64,000 nucleotides of DNA from an uncultured Collinsella sp. Its GTDB lineage: Bacteria > Actinomycetota > Coriobacteriia > Coriobacteriales > Coriobacteriaceae. The notes beneath the pieces are model-generated. The model worked only from the letters and a program-made list of their open reading frames with translations, searched no databases and was not told the origin of the DNA. How positions within the stretch are numbered: the stretch's first letter is position 1; the number at the start of each line of letters is the position of its first letter. The DNA is taken from the NCBI GenBank assembly GCA_900540875.1, contig UQHT01000011.1:4404-68403 (forward strand), written 5' to 3'. Below are positions 38,769 to 46,659 of the stretch, in pieces. A program made the position numbers and the translations under genes.

Positions 38769-38800
38769 CTTGCGCTCTCTCCGCCATACAACGCGTTAAG

Positions 38801-38850
38801 AAAAGACGAGCGCTTCTTGCCAATTGAGCGGCAAGAAGTGCTCGTCTTTT
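38801..38850 (+). terminator. Terminator of the PTS/GH172 operon
   Basis: A 21-bp nearly perfect stem AAAAGACGAGC / GCTCGTCTTTT with a short loop, T-rich on both strands. It can act in both directions and also serves the minus-strand remnant that follows. Confidence 0.9.
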
Positions 38851-38884
38851 GCATTTGTTTTTGGGGCAGGACGCCCCGCCTCCG

Positions 38885-39205
38885 CTAGAGTCCCTGGACC
38901 GCCACACCCACGAGGTTTGGACCGGTGTGGACAAGAAGCGCGGGGCTGATGTCGGAGCGGACGACCTCCACCGCGTTGGCCACGCGCTCGCACAGGGCCT
39001 GCTCCATGCGGTCGTAGAGGTCGGCGTGGGCCGAGGTGCGGCTCGCGGCAAAGCGCACCTTGGGGTGCTTCTCGACGATGGCGGCGATGAGCTTGACCTC
39101 GGTGCGATGCGGTACTTGCACAGCCATTTCGTGTACGCGAGGCTGTTGGCTTTCTGGGCCACAGCAATCACCTCCCCCTAGTATGATGACCTGAACAATC
39201 CTCAT
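38885..39205 (-). pseudogene. Degraded gene fragment, DegV-like C-terminus
   Basis: The minus-strand frame ends with TSAHADLYDRMEQALCERV and DISPALLVHTGPNLVGVA. This pattern of a central Ser/His and a terminal HTGP resembles the end of DegV-family fatty-acid-binding proteins (about 280 residues when whole). Only about 70 residues show the likeness. A second segment, AYTKWLCKY, in another frame just upstream suggests a frameshift. The assignment is tentative. Confidence 0.4.
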
Positions 39206-39245
39206 GCTAGGGGGAAGGTTTTTGTCGCGTAACGGAAATTGGCCT

Positions 39246-39343
39246 CCACCCGCTGAGCGGGTGGCTTTCTATGCCGCGCGTGCCGCGCGGCACGGACTAA
39301 AGTCCATGAATAAAAACGAGGAAGGCCACGTCCGGCCTCCCTC
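39246..39343. repeat. Cluster of short perfect hairpins
   Basis: In succession: CCACCCGC/GCGGGTGG (39246-39264), followed by CTTTCT; TGCCGCGCG/CGCGCGGCA with loop TGC (39272-39292); GGACT/AGTCC (39294-39305); and an imperfect GAGG-AAGGCC stem (39316-39343). No gene is present. The first may be a terminator; the others look like REP-type palindromes. Confidence 0.55.
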
Positions 39344-39366
39344 GCAAAGGGTCTCTGATTACTCCC

Positions 39367-39393
39367 ACTCATTGGGGACAGACTTAAATGAGT
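39367..39393. repeat. REP-like palindrome
   Basis: ACTCATT and AATGAGT flank GGGGACAGACTTA. Short elements of this kind are often found near REP-associated (Y1) transposase genes, but no such gene is seen here. Confidence 0.4.
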
Positions 39394-39414
39394 ACTCTTG
39401 AAATGCCGGCGCCT

Positions 39415-39481
39415 GGGGACGTTCTTTTTCTGTCTGCAGTTTGGAACGTTCCTTTTCTGTCGGCAGTTTGGGACGGTCCTT
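39415..39481. repeat. Degenerate 27-bp tandem repeat
   Basis: Two and a half units: one at 39415-39442 (ACGTTCTTTTTCTGTCTGCA core), one at 39443-39469, and a partial at 39470-39481. Bases 39484-39541 then read as a short frame ending MSDEAKRIILSFEF and a stop. This may be the tail of a lost gene. Confidence 0.5.
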
Positions 39482-39541
39482 AGAGCTGCAGCGCGCCATG
39501 AGCGACGAGGCGAAGCGGATCATCCTGTCTTTTGAGTTCTA

Positions 39542-39752
39542 AGCATAAGCCCCTGTCTCTGAGCAATGACCGGTTCGCATTTGTGCGTATTTGCGTGCGT
39601 GGGATTGCGTGAATATGCGTATAGATGCGCCGTTTTCGGGACAACAATGACCGTTTAGCGGTGAGATACGCAAAAACGCGCACAGAAGCGCGTGTTTGTG
39701 CGAATATAGAGCTGTCAGAAAGCAAGGCGTTCTATGACACAGGAGGCACATA
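39542..39752. other. Upstream region of the Gfo/Idh gene
   Basis: No gene. It contains many TGCGTAT/TTGCGTG-like words between 39577 and 39630 and a hairpin ACGCGC/GCGCGT (39676-39693). These could be regulator sites, perhaps for the DeoR-type protein encoded downstream. ACAGGAGGCAC at the end is the ribosome binding site. Confidence 0.35.
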
Positions 39753-40832
39753 ATGGCAGATTCCAAGCAGGCTCCGATCGACGCCGCGGCAGCCGCCAAA
39801 GCAGCGTTCGCTTCGGTCCAGGACAAGCCGTTCCCCGACGATATTTTTACGGCTCCCGAGCTCCATTGGGCCGTCATCGGTTGCGGCGTTATCGCCAACC
39901 AGATGGCTCAGTCCCTTGCTCTTGCCGGTCGCAAGCTTGCGGGCGTCGCCAACCGTACGCTGTCCAAGGCTCAGGCTTTTGCCGAGCAGTATGGCATCGA
40001 GAAGGTCTACGACACGGTTGAGGACCTCTACGCCGATCCTGGCATCGACGCCGTCTACATCACTACCCCGCACAACACTCATATCACCTATCTGCGCGCT
40101 GCCCTGGCAGCCGGCAAGCACGTGCTCTGCGAGAAGGCCATTACCCTCAATTCCGCTGAACTCGATGAGGCCCGTGCCATTGCCGCCGAGCACAACGTGG
40201 TCCTTATGGACGCTACCACGGTGCTCCACATGCCCTTGTATCAAGAGCTGCGTCGCCGCATGGATGCCGGCGAGTTCGGCCGCATGAACCTCGCTCAGCT
40301 CAACTTTGGTAGCTACAAGGAGTACGGCGACCTGACCAACCGTTTCTACAATCGCAACCTTGCCGGCGGTGCCATGCTCGATATTGGTGTGTATGCCCTG
40401 TCCGTCATGCGCCTGTTTATGGCGAGCCAGCCCGCCGAGGTCGTGTCTCTAGGCAACACCTGCGAGACTGGAGTCGATGTTGCGGGCGGCATCGTCTGCC
40501 GCAATGCCGAGCAGCAGCTGGGCGTCGTGAGCCTTACGCTTCACTCCAAGCAGCCCAAGCGCTCGGTCATCAGCTTTGACAAGTGCTACATCGAGGTCAA
40601 CGAATATCCGCGTGCCGATCACGCGACCATCGTGTGGACTGCGGACGGCCACCGCGAGGAGGTCCACGCAGGCACCGAGGCTTACGCCCTGTGTTATGAG
40701 ATGGCCGATCTTGAGAAGGCCGTTGCCGGCGACGACTCCAAGCGCGAGCTTCTGGATTATACTTCTGATGTTATGGAGCTTATGACCAAGCTTCGCGCCG
40801 ATTGGGGAGTCGTGTACCCCGAGGAGGAGTAA
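39753..40832 (+). CDS. Gfo/Idh/MocA-family oxidoreductase
   Basis: This 359-residue NAD(P)-dependent dehydrogenase has the Rossmann motif IGCGVIANQMAQSLA, the conserved CEKAITLN around the active-site Lys, and a C-terminal alpha/beta substrate domain with GGAMLDIGVYAL. Family members oxidise sugars, inositols or related diols; the substrate is not evident. The DeoR-type regulator begins 3 bases after the stop, so the pair is co-transcribed and probably co-regulated. Confidence 0.9.
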   Translation: MADSKQAPIDAAAAAKAAFASVQDKPFPDDIFTAPELHWAVIGCGVIANQMAQSLALAGRKLAGVANRTLSKAQAFAEQYGIEKVYDTVEDLYADPGIDAVYITTPHNTHITYLRAALAAGKHVLCEKAITLNSAELDEARAIAAEHNVVLMDATTVLHMPLYQELRRRMDAGEFGRMNLAQLNFGSYKEYGDLTNRFYNRNLAGGAMLDIGVYALSVMRLFMASQPAEVVSLGNTCETGVDVAGGIVCRNAEQQLGVVSLTLHSKQPKRSVISFDKCYIEVNEYPRADHATIVWTADGHREEVHAGTEAYALCYEMADLEKAVAGDDSKRELLDYTSDVMELMTKLRADWGVVYPEEE

Positions 40833-40835
40833 GCG

Positions 40836-41582
40836 ATGCTTGCGGAAGATAGGCTCAACGCAATCGTGTCGATGGTGCAGCAGACGGGCTCGGTTACCGT
40901 ACCGGAGCTTGCTGAGGCCCTGGGCGTGACGGCGTCTACCATTCGGCGCGACCTGCAGACGCTCAATCGCGCACACCGTATCGCCAAGGTGCACGGTGGG
41001 GCGACGAGCCTTGAGCGCGCGCACGTGACGCGCGACCTAACGCTTAATGAGCGCAGCGATCTCCATAACGACGACAAGGAACGTATCTGCGCCCGTGCGG
41101 CGGCGCTGGTGGAGCCCGAGAGCTTTGTGTACATCGACTCGGGCTCGACGACGCTCAGGCTCATCGAGCATCTTCCACACCTTGAAGGTGTCACCTATGT
41201 GACTGATTCCGTGCTCCATGCTCAGCATCTCGCTTTGCGCGGCATGCGTACCGTGGTGCTGGGCGGCGAGCTCAAACCCGAGACCGAGGCGCTCGTTGGC
41301 CCCGATGCCTTGGCAACCTTAGACCGTTACAACTTCAACTGCGGCTTTTGGGGCTCTAACGGCATTGCCGCCGAGCAGGGCTTCACGGCGCCCGATATCG
41401 AGGAGGCGCAAGTAAAGCGTATCTCGATGCGCCATACGGCCAAGCGCTTCGTAATCTCGGACGCCAGTAAATTTGGCATGGTGGCGCCCGTCAAGTTCGC
41501 GGACTTCCGCGATGCAACGATTATTACCGCAGGCGAGGTCCCCGCCAAGTACCGGGCAATGGACAACGTCATCACGGTCTAG
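40836..41582 (+). CDS. DeoR-family transcriptional regulator
   Basis: This 248-residue protein has an N-terminal winged helix-turn-helix with VTVPELAEALGVTASTIRRD and the family HGGA motif. The C-terminal sugar-phosphate sensor domain shows IDSGSTTLRLIEHL, VLGGELKPE and SDASKFG. DeoR proteins usually repress sugar genes until a phosphorylated sugar binds. The likely targets are itself and the upstream oxidoreductase. Confidence 0.92.
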   Translation: MLAEDRLNAIVSMVQQTGSVTVPELAEALGVTASTIRRDLQTLNRAHRIAKVHGGATSLERAHVTRDLTLNERSDLHNDDKERICARAAALVEPESFVYIDSGSTTLRLIEHLPHLEGVTYVTDSVLHAQHLALRGMRTVVLGGELKPETEALVGPDALATLDRYNFNCGFWGSNGIAAEQGFTAPDIEEAQVKRISMRHTAKRFVISDASKFGMVAPVKFADFRDATIITAGEVPAKYRAMDNVITV

Positions 41583-41596
41583 CGACGGGGCAAGGC

Positions 41597-41638
41597 CAAA
41601 ACCACCGCGAAGGGGCAGGAACCTTTGTGGTGGTTTTG
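41597..41638 (+). terminator. Hairpin after the DeoR-type gene
   Basis: CAAAACCACC / GGTGGTTTTG with further pairing inside forms a stem of about 16 bp and an 8-base loop. The 3' arm ends in TTTTG, which gives a modest U-tract. Confidence 0.65.
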
Positions 41639-41652
41639 ACGTTTGTCCGGAT

Positions 41653-41693
41653 AAAACCTGCCAAAATAAACCTGTCCCTTTTTGGCAGGTTTT
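41653..41693 (-). terminator. Terminator of the rluA-type gene; second copy of a dispersed repeat
   Basis: AAAACCTGCC / GGCAGGTTTT forms a 10-bp stem, ending right at the minus-strand gene. The 20-base loop, CCAAAATAAACCTGTCCCTT, matches the inverse of 4449-4471 apart from one base, so the terminator is built on a dispersed repeat. Confidence 0.65.
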
Positions 41694-42351
41694 AGGGCTC
41701 CCAGGGGCAGGGGGCTTCGATGTGGATGTGCTCGCCGGTTACGGGATGCGTAAAGGACACGCTGTGGGCGTGGAGCATGAGGCCACAAGGACGCGGCGTC
41801 CCGTACAGGTCGTCGCCCACCAGGGGATGGCGCTCGCTCGCCAGGTGCACGCGGATCTGGTGCTTGCGGCCGGTGAGCAGCTCGACATCAATATACGAGC
41901 GCGTAGGCAGGCCACGGCGGCTCTTAAGGCGCTTGAGTACCTTGACGCGCGTCTGAGACGGCTTGCCGCTGGCGCCAACGCGCATCTTGCGGCTATCGTG
42001 GCGGTCGCGGGCGATAGGCTTGTCGATGAGCTTCTCGTTCCAGTCGATTTTGCCCTCGGCGAGCGCTAGGTAGTGCTTTTCGAACGCGTGGTCGATGATC
42101 ATCTGGTCAAAGGCGGGCTGCGTCTGCTTGTCGAGTGAGAACAGCACCACGCCGGTGGTGTCGCGGTCCAAGCGGTTGAGCGGCTGCATGTCGGTCGCGG
42201 CAAAGCCGTCGCCCATCGCCAGCAGCAGGTCGCTGGCGTAGTCGGTGAGCGTGCGCTCGCCGGTGCCGTCGCCGTGGACGATCATGCCGGCGGGCTTGTC
42301 GATGGCCATGAGCCAGGCGTCGCAGTAGAGGACTTGAGGTTCTTCGTTCAC
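41692..42351 (-). CDS. RluA-family pseudouridine synthase
   Basis: This 219-residue enzyme converts uridine to pseudouridine in RNA. The catalytic Asp is in PLNRLDRDTTGVVLF, and the conserved GRKHQIRVHLA block is present near the end. The N-terminal S4 RNA-binding domain found in RluC and RluD is lacking, as in RluA and TruC. The target, rRNA or tRNA, cannot be read from the sequence. It lies 15 bases downstream of the U32 gene on the same strand and is probably co-transcribed. Confidence 0.9.
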   Translation of the reverse strand: MNEEPQVLYCDAWLMAIDKPAGMIVHGDGTGERTLTDYASDLLLAMGDGFAATDMQPLNRLDRDTTGVVLFSLDKQTQPAFDQMIIDHAFEKHYLALAEGKIDWNEKLIDKPIARDRHDSRKMRVGASGKPSQTRVKVLKRLKSRRGLPTRSYIDVELLTGRKHQIRVHLASERHPLVGDDLYGTPRPCGLMLHAHSVSFTHPVTGEHIHIEAPCPWEP

Positions 42352-42366
42352 GTGTAAGCCTTTCGG

Positions 42367-44862
42367 TTAGCTGATTCCCACAAACATGCAGCCCGAGGTG
42401 GCACCGCGCAGGCGGGCGGCGGGCTTGCGGCCGGCTTGCGCTGCCTCGACGGCGCGGCGGACGCGAGCGGTGGCGCGGCCCACCTCATCCGTCTCGAGCA
42501 GTGTGCCGTCCACCATAAGACGACGGATGCCGGCGTCGAGCAGCTGTGGTACCTGCGGCGTGAGGTCGATGGGGTAGGCGTCGTACAAGCGTGAGCGGCC
42601 GTGGATGTCGGTACGCACCGGCATGACCTTTCCGTCGATATTCTTGAGCGAGAGCTTACGGGCACGCAGGCGGCAGCTGGCACAATCGTGGATGCAACCG
42701 TTGGCAACCTGCAGAATGCAATGCTCGCTTGTCATAACGCGCGGGCGGCCAAAGACGGTGATGCCTAGAGCCGCGGGCGCGGCGGCGCCGAGCGAGACAA
42801 TCTCGTCGAGCGTGATCTCGGGCGAGAGCCAAAACGCACCGGCTCCGCGCTCGGCAAGCGCCTCCATGCAGGGCGTGTTGTGCACCGGCAGGCAAGAGCG
42901 AATCTCGGCCGTGGCGCCAACCTGGGCGGCCAGGGCAAGCTCAGAGATGTTGCCAATAGCGACCGTGGCGCCGGCAACAACCCATGGGTCAACGCGGACG
43001 TGGTCAACGGCGCGGCAGACCTCGTCGAGTGCGGGCACAATACCCTGCTCAAATGCATCGGCAGGGGAGAGTCCGACAGCCTCGAGCGCGTCGGTGGTCA
43101 TGTAGATGCGCGTTGCACCCTCCGCGCGAGCGGCCTCGGCGGCCTCGAGCGAGGTGACGGTAGCGCAGATCTGCGGCTCATCGCGGTAGTGCTCGGGCGC
43201 GGGGCGGGAATCATTGGTGACAATCGCCGGTAGCTCGAGCGTGCGGGCGCGCTCCTCGTACGGTGCCAGAATGGCCTCTTCCAGCGCCTTACAAGCGGCG
43301 GCGCGCACCTTGTGCACGGCGGAAAAGCCCATGCCGCAACTCTCGTCGAGGGCCACGTCAAAGCTCGCGGCCTCAAAGGGAGAGGAGCCCATGCGCCCGA
43401 CGTGCTCAACCAGATCGGATGCCTCGACGGCGCGGGTCTTGGCGGCCTCGACGGTGAAGCCCGTGGCGGTGGCGGTGAGCGCGGGGTCGTCACAGCAGGT
43501 GAGCGTGACAGTAAACGGCTTGCCCAGGCGCGCCACGACGGATACATCAACAGCTCGGCGGCGCAGCACATCGCGCTTGAGCGCGGCGCTGGCAGCGTCA
43601 ATAGCGCGCTGGCTTCGAATCACGCGCACGCGGCAGCCCTCGGGCATGCTACGGGGCACGCGACACTCGATAACATCGCCGGCAGCGGCATCATCGGCGG
43701 CGATGGTGGTCAGGAACTGGTCGAACTCATCGTCGTGGCGAAGCTCCAGCAGGTCGCCCTTGCCCACGGGCTCAAACAACTCAATGCGGGCGATGGCGGC
43801 GCGGCGACGGCGGTCGTCGGGCTTGAGCCCGCGCACATCGCGGTTGGCCAGGTGGCTGCCGAGCACCGTGCCCACGATCTGGCCGCGGTTGTTGGAGCGC
43901 TCGTAACTCATCATCTCGTCACCCGAGGTACCGTCCTGATAGGCGTGCGTAAAGTCGCGGTTAAAGCAGCGCTTGAGCTGGCGCTGGCGGGCGGCTTCCT
44001 CGTCCTTGGCAACGGTGGCTCCGGATAGCATGTCGTCAATTTCGTGACGATACACATCAACGATGGAGTACACGTAATCGGGCGCCTTCATGCGGCCCTC
44101 GAGCTTGAGCGACGCGGCGCCGGCGTCATACAGACGGCGAACAAGCTGCGAGGTGTTGGTGTCACGCGGGCACAGCGCGCGCTCGCGACCGGCAGGGGAG
44201 AGCGAGCGACCGTTCTCGTCGATCAGCTCGTAGGGCAAGCGGCAGGGCTGGGCGCACATGCCACGGTTGGCCGATCGTCCCGCCATGGCAAAGCTCGAAA
44301 GCAGACACAGGCCCGAATAGCAAAAGCAGATGGCGCCATGGCTAAAGACCTCAAGGTCCACATCGGGCGCGGCATCGTGAATGGCGGCAATCTCGTCGAT
44401 GGAAAGCTCGCGCGAGAGGGTCACGCGGTCGGCGCCCTGCTCGCGGCACCAAAGGGTTCCGCGGTCGTCGTGGATGTTCGCCTGGGTCGAGATATGCGTC
44501 TCGATGCTGGGCATCGTGCGTTTGACCTCAAAGAACAGGCCCCAGTCCTGGATGATGAAGGCGTCGGCGCCCAGCGTGGAGCAGCGATGGATGAGCTGCA
44601 GCGCATCGCTCATCTCGGATTCCTTGATGACGATGTTGACCGTGACGTAGACGCGCGAGCCGGCCAGATGCGCGGCGCGGCAGGCCTGCTCAAAGGCCTC
44701 GTCGGTAAAGTTGGTGGCCTTGCGGCGGGCGTTGAAGCTGCCCATGCCGCAGTAGATGGCGTCTGCCCCGGCGGCGAGTGCGGCGGCAAAGGGCTCGGGC
44801 CCTCCGGCGGGCGCCAAAAGCTCGGGTCTGCGGTTGGTGGTTCGACTGGCGGTTGCGGTCAT
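42367..44862 (-). CDS. U32-family peptidase-like protein, RlhA/TrhP type
   Basis: This 831-residue protein begins with the U32 fold (PELLAPAGGPEPFAAAL). Its family signature EVFSHGAICFCYSGLCLLSS and nearby Cys residues in GMCAQPC are consistent with an iron-sulfur cluster. A DUF3656-type segment and a second U32-like half (from about residue 580) follow. Characterised relatives hydroxylate RNA, namely RlhA on 23S rRNA C2501 and TrhP on tRNA wobble uridine. Pairing with a pseudouridine synthase supports an RNA-modification role. AAAGGCAGG precedes ATG 44862. Confidence 0.85.
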   Translation of the reverse strand: MTATASRTTNRRPELLAPAGGPEPFAAALAAGADAIYCGMGSFNARRKATNFTDEAFEQACRAAHLAGSRVYVTVNIVIKESEMSDALQLIHRCSTLGADAFIIQDWGLFFEVKRTMPSIETHISTQANIHDDRGTLWCREQGADRVTLSRELSIDEIAAIHDAAPDVDLEVFSHGAICFCYSGLCLLSSFAMAGRSANRGMCAQPCRLPYELIDENGRSLSPAGRERALCPRDTNTSQLVRRLYDAGAASLKLEGRMKAPDYVYSIVDVYRHEIDDMLSGATVAKDEEAARQRQLKRCFNRDFTHAYQDGTSGDEMMSYERSNNRGQIVGTVLGSHLANRDVRGLKPDDRRRRAAIARIELFEPVGKGDLLELRHDDEFDQFLTTIAADDAAAGDVIECRVPRSMPEGCRVRVIRSQRAIDAASAALKRDVLRRRAVDVSVVARLGKPFTVTLTCCDDPALTATATGFTVEAAKTRAVEASDLVEHVGRMGSSPFEAASFDVALDESCGMGFSAVHKVRAAACKALEEAILAPYEERARTLELPAIVTNDSRPAPEHYRDEPQICATVTSLEAAEAARAEGATRIYMTTDALEAVGLSPADAFEQGIVPALDEVCRAVDHVRVDPWVVAGATVAIGNISELALAAQVGATAEIRSCLPVHNTPCMEALAERGAGAFWLSPEITLDEIVSLGAAAPAALGITVFGRPRVMTSEHCILQVANGCIHDCASCRLRARKLSLKNIDGKVMPVRTDIHGRSRLYDAYPIDLTPQVPQLLDAGIRRLMVDGTLLETDEVGRATARVRRAVEAAQAGRKPAARLRGATSGCMFVGIS

Positions 44863-45160
44863 ATCCTGCCTTTCAAAATGCTCAGATACTCAAAAGTATA
44901 GTGGTGCCGTCGCGGCAGGCGATGCCCGCGTTCCAAGCGGGATAAAGTCTTCAGCAGCTTGGACTGGCTGCTCCACATGAGAACCGTTCAGCGGTCCGGG
45001 GAAACCGTTGGGCGATAAAATATTCTCGCAACGTGATAATAATCTTGCATCGCGCGGAAACCTTGAGTACTATCCCAATCAAGCGCGGTGTTCAGACCGA
45101 ACTGTGCCTCCCGGTGTGAACGCCGCGCTCCCGTTCCCTTTTACTTGTAAGGAGATAAAC

Positions 45161-45538
45161 ATGAGCAAGACCGTCGTGTCTTCCGATAATGCACCCGCAG
45201 CCATCGGCCCGTATTCCCCCGGCATCCAGACCGGCAACATGGTGTTCCTGTCCGGCCAGCTGGGCATCGACCCCGCAACCGGCAAGATGCCCGAGGGCGT
45301 CGAGGCCCAGGCTAAGCAGTCCCTTGCTAACGTCGAGGCCCTGCTGACCGCTGCCGGCGCCACCTTTGCCGATGTCGTCAAGACCACAGTCTACCTGGCT
45401 GACATTGCCGACTTCGCTGCCGTAAACGAGATCTACGCCTCCAAGTTCGAGGCCCCGTTCCCCGCGCGCAGCGCTTTCCAGGTTGCCGCTCTTCCGGCTG
45501 GCGGTCTGGTCGAGATCGAGGTCGTCGCCGCTCTCTAA
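45161..45538 (+). CDS. ridA: RidA-family enamine/imine deaminase
   Basis: This 125-residue trimeric protein destroys reactive 2-aminoacrylate and similar enamines released by PLP enzymes. The catalytic Arg is in PARSAFQVAALP, and the family ends GGLVEIEVVA. GTAAGGAGATAAAC precedes ATG 45161; an extension to 45008 is not supported. The 298 bases between it and the divergent U32 gene hold no other gene that I can see. Confidence 0.93.
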   Translation: MSKTVVSSDNAPAAIGPYSPGIQTGNMVFLSGQLGIDPATGKMPEGVEAQAKQSLANVEALLTAAGATFADVVKTTVYLADIADFAAVNEIYASKFEAPFPARSAFQVAALPAGGLVEIEVVAAL

Positions 45539-45566
45539 GGCGTTGGCCACAACTAAACATGACATG

Positions 45567-45607
45567 CAAAAAGACCCTGCAGCGCGTGCGAGCTGCAGGG
45601 TCTTTTG
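45567..45607. terminator. Bidirectional terminator between ridA and the YheO-like gene
   Basis: A perfect 15-bp stem AAAAGACCCTGCAGC / GCTGCAGGGTCTTTT has an 8-base loop. It is A/T-flanked on both sides and serves two convergent genes. Confidence 0.92.
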
Positions 45608-45650
45608 TCAGGTGACGAATCGCTTGTGGAGCCGCGCTCCATTTTGCTCG

Positions 45651-46307
45651 TTAGCCCTCCTTGCGGACTTTTTGCAGGTAGCGGTACACGCTGGGCTCCG
45701 AGATGCCCAACGCGGTGGCAGCACAGGCCACGGCGCCCTTGAGCATGAACACCCCGTTGCCGTTGAGGTGGCGAATGACGTCCACGCGGTCGCTCTGACC
45801 AAGCGACGCTACATCCAGCCCGCGCGCGCTCAGCAACTCGGCAATGCTGCGATCGATGAGCTCCTGGGTGGACTCCGAAAGGCTTTCGACCTCGATAGGG
45901 GCGGGCTCCGTGCGCGTCGGCGCTGCGTCGAAGCACGCCATGAGCTGCTGCGCCATGGTGTTGATGGAGCGCACGGTCGAGAGGTCGGTGTTGACGCAGA
46001 GCATACCGACGATCTCGTTATCCTCGCGGATAAAGTACGTCGCCGACTCCAGCGTTTTGCCGCCGGCGCCGCGGCCCTCGTAGCCCGTAATAAACGGCAG
46101 GTCGCGATACTTGGGGTCGTGCATGATCTTGAGCGCCAGATCGGTGGCAGGACCGCCGATCTTACGGCCGCTCACGATGCCGTTGCGAATATCGACGATG
46201 GCGTGGTCGGGATCCGAGAAATCGTGCAGCACGATTTCGCTGTTTTTGCCGAGTATCTGCTCCAGAAAATCGACCATCGGCAAAAAGCGACGTACGGTCT
46301 CGTTCAC
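45651..46307 (-). CDS. YheO-like transcriptional regulator
   Basis: This 218-residue protein has an N-terminal PAS-like domain of the YheO type (FLEQILGKNSEIVLHDFSDP, GGPATDLALKIM) and a C-terminal helix-turn-helix that includes AATALGISEPSVYRYLQKV. The start is GTG 46307, preceded by CAAAGGAG; the ATG at 46358 has no comparable site. It is divergent from the purine cluster across a 352-base gap and is a good candidate for its ligand-sensing regulator. Confidence 0.85.
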   Translation of the reverse strand: MNETVRRFLPMVDFLEQILGKNSEIVLHDFSDPDHAIVDIRNGIVSGRKIGGPATDLALKIMHDPKYRDLPFITGYEGRGAGGKTLESATYFIREDNEIVGMLCVNTDLSTVRSINTMAQQLMACFDAAPTRTEPAPIEVESLSESTQELIDRSIAELLSARGLDVASLGQSDRVDVIRHLNGNGVFMLKGAVACAATALGISEPSVYRYLQKVRKEG

Positions 46308-46543
46308 GGGCAACTCCTTTGGGTGAAATCGGAAATGTTCATAACAATTTTTTCTCATGGTAACACGATGTCTATTGACTCACATATTCGCAGGTACATT
46401 GCGTAATACAGATGAGCGGTAGGTATTTGGCGGTAAACGGTCGACCAAAAGAAAAGTAAGATGTTATTTAGACCAGACACATTCCTGACCTGCGGAAACG
46501 AGTTATTTCAGCCGAAGAATAGTCTGATAACAAAAAATTATTA

Positions 46544-46572
46544 TTGAGAATGAGAATCATCTTTAATACGAT
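46544..46572 (+). promoter_or_regulatory. Promoter overlapping a Fur-like sequence
   Basis: TTGAGA (46544-46549) and TACGAT (46567-46572) are 17 bases apart and form a plausible promoter about 88 bases before the permease. The bases TTGAGAATGAGAATCATC (46544-46561) resemble a Fur box. The rest of the 352-base gap shows no gene and no purine-riboswitch core. Confidence 0.5.
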
Positions 46573-46659
46573 ATGCAACGAAGGCACAACCTCAACCCCG
46601 CACTGCGTCACAATAGAGCGTTAGATGCGAAAACAACTACTTCGAGGATTGGTGGTCAA

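Noticed and set aside
46308..46659. Purine riboswitch before the permease
   Set aside because: The conserved three-way-junction core sequences are not found; only a promoter and a Fur-like sequence are visible.
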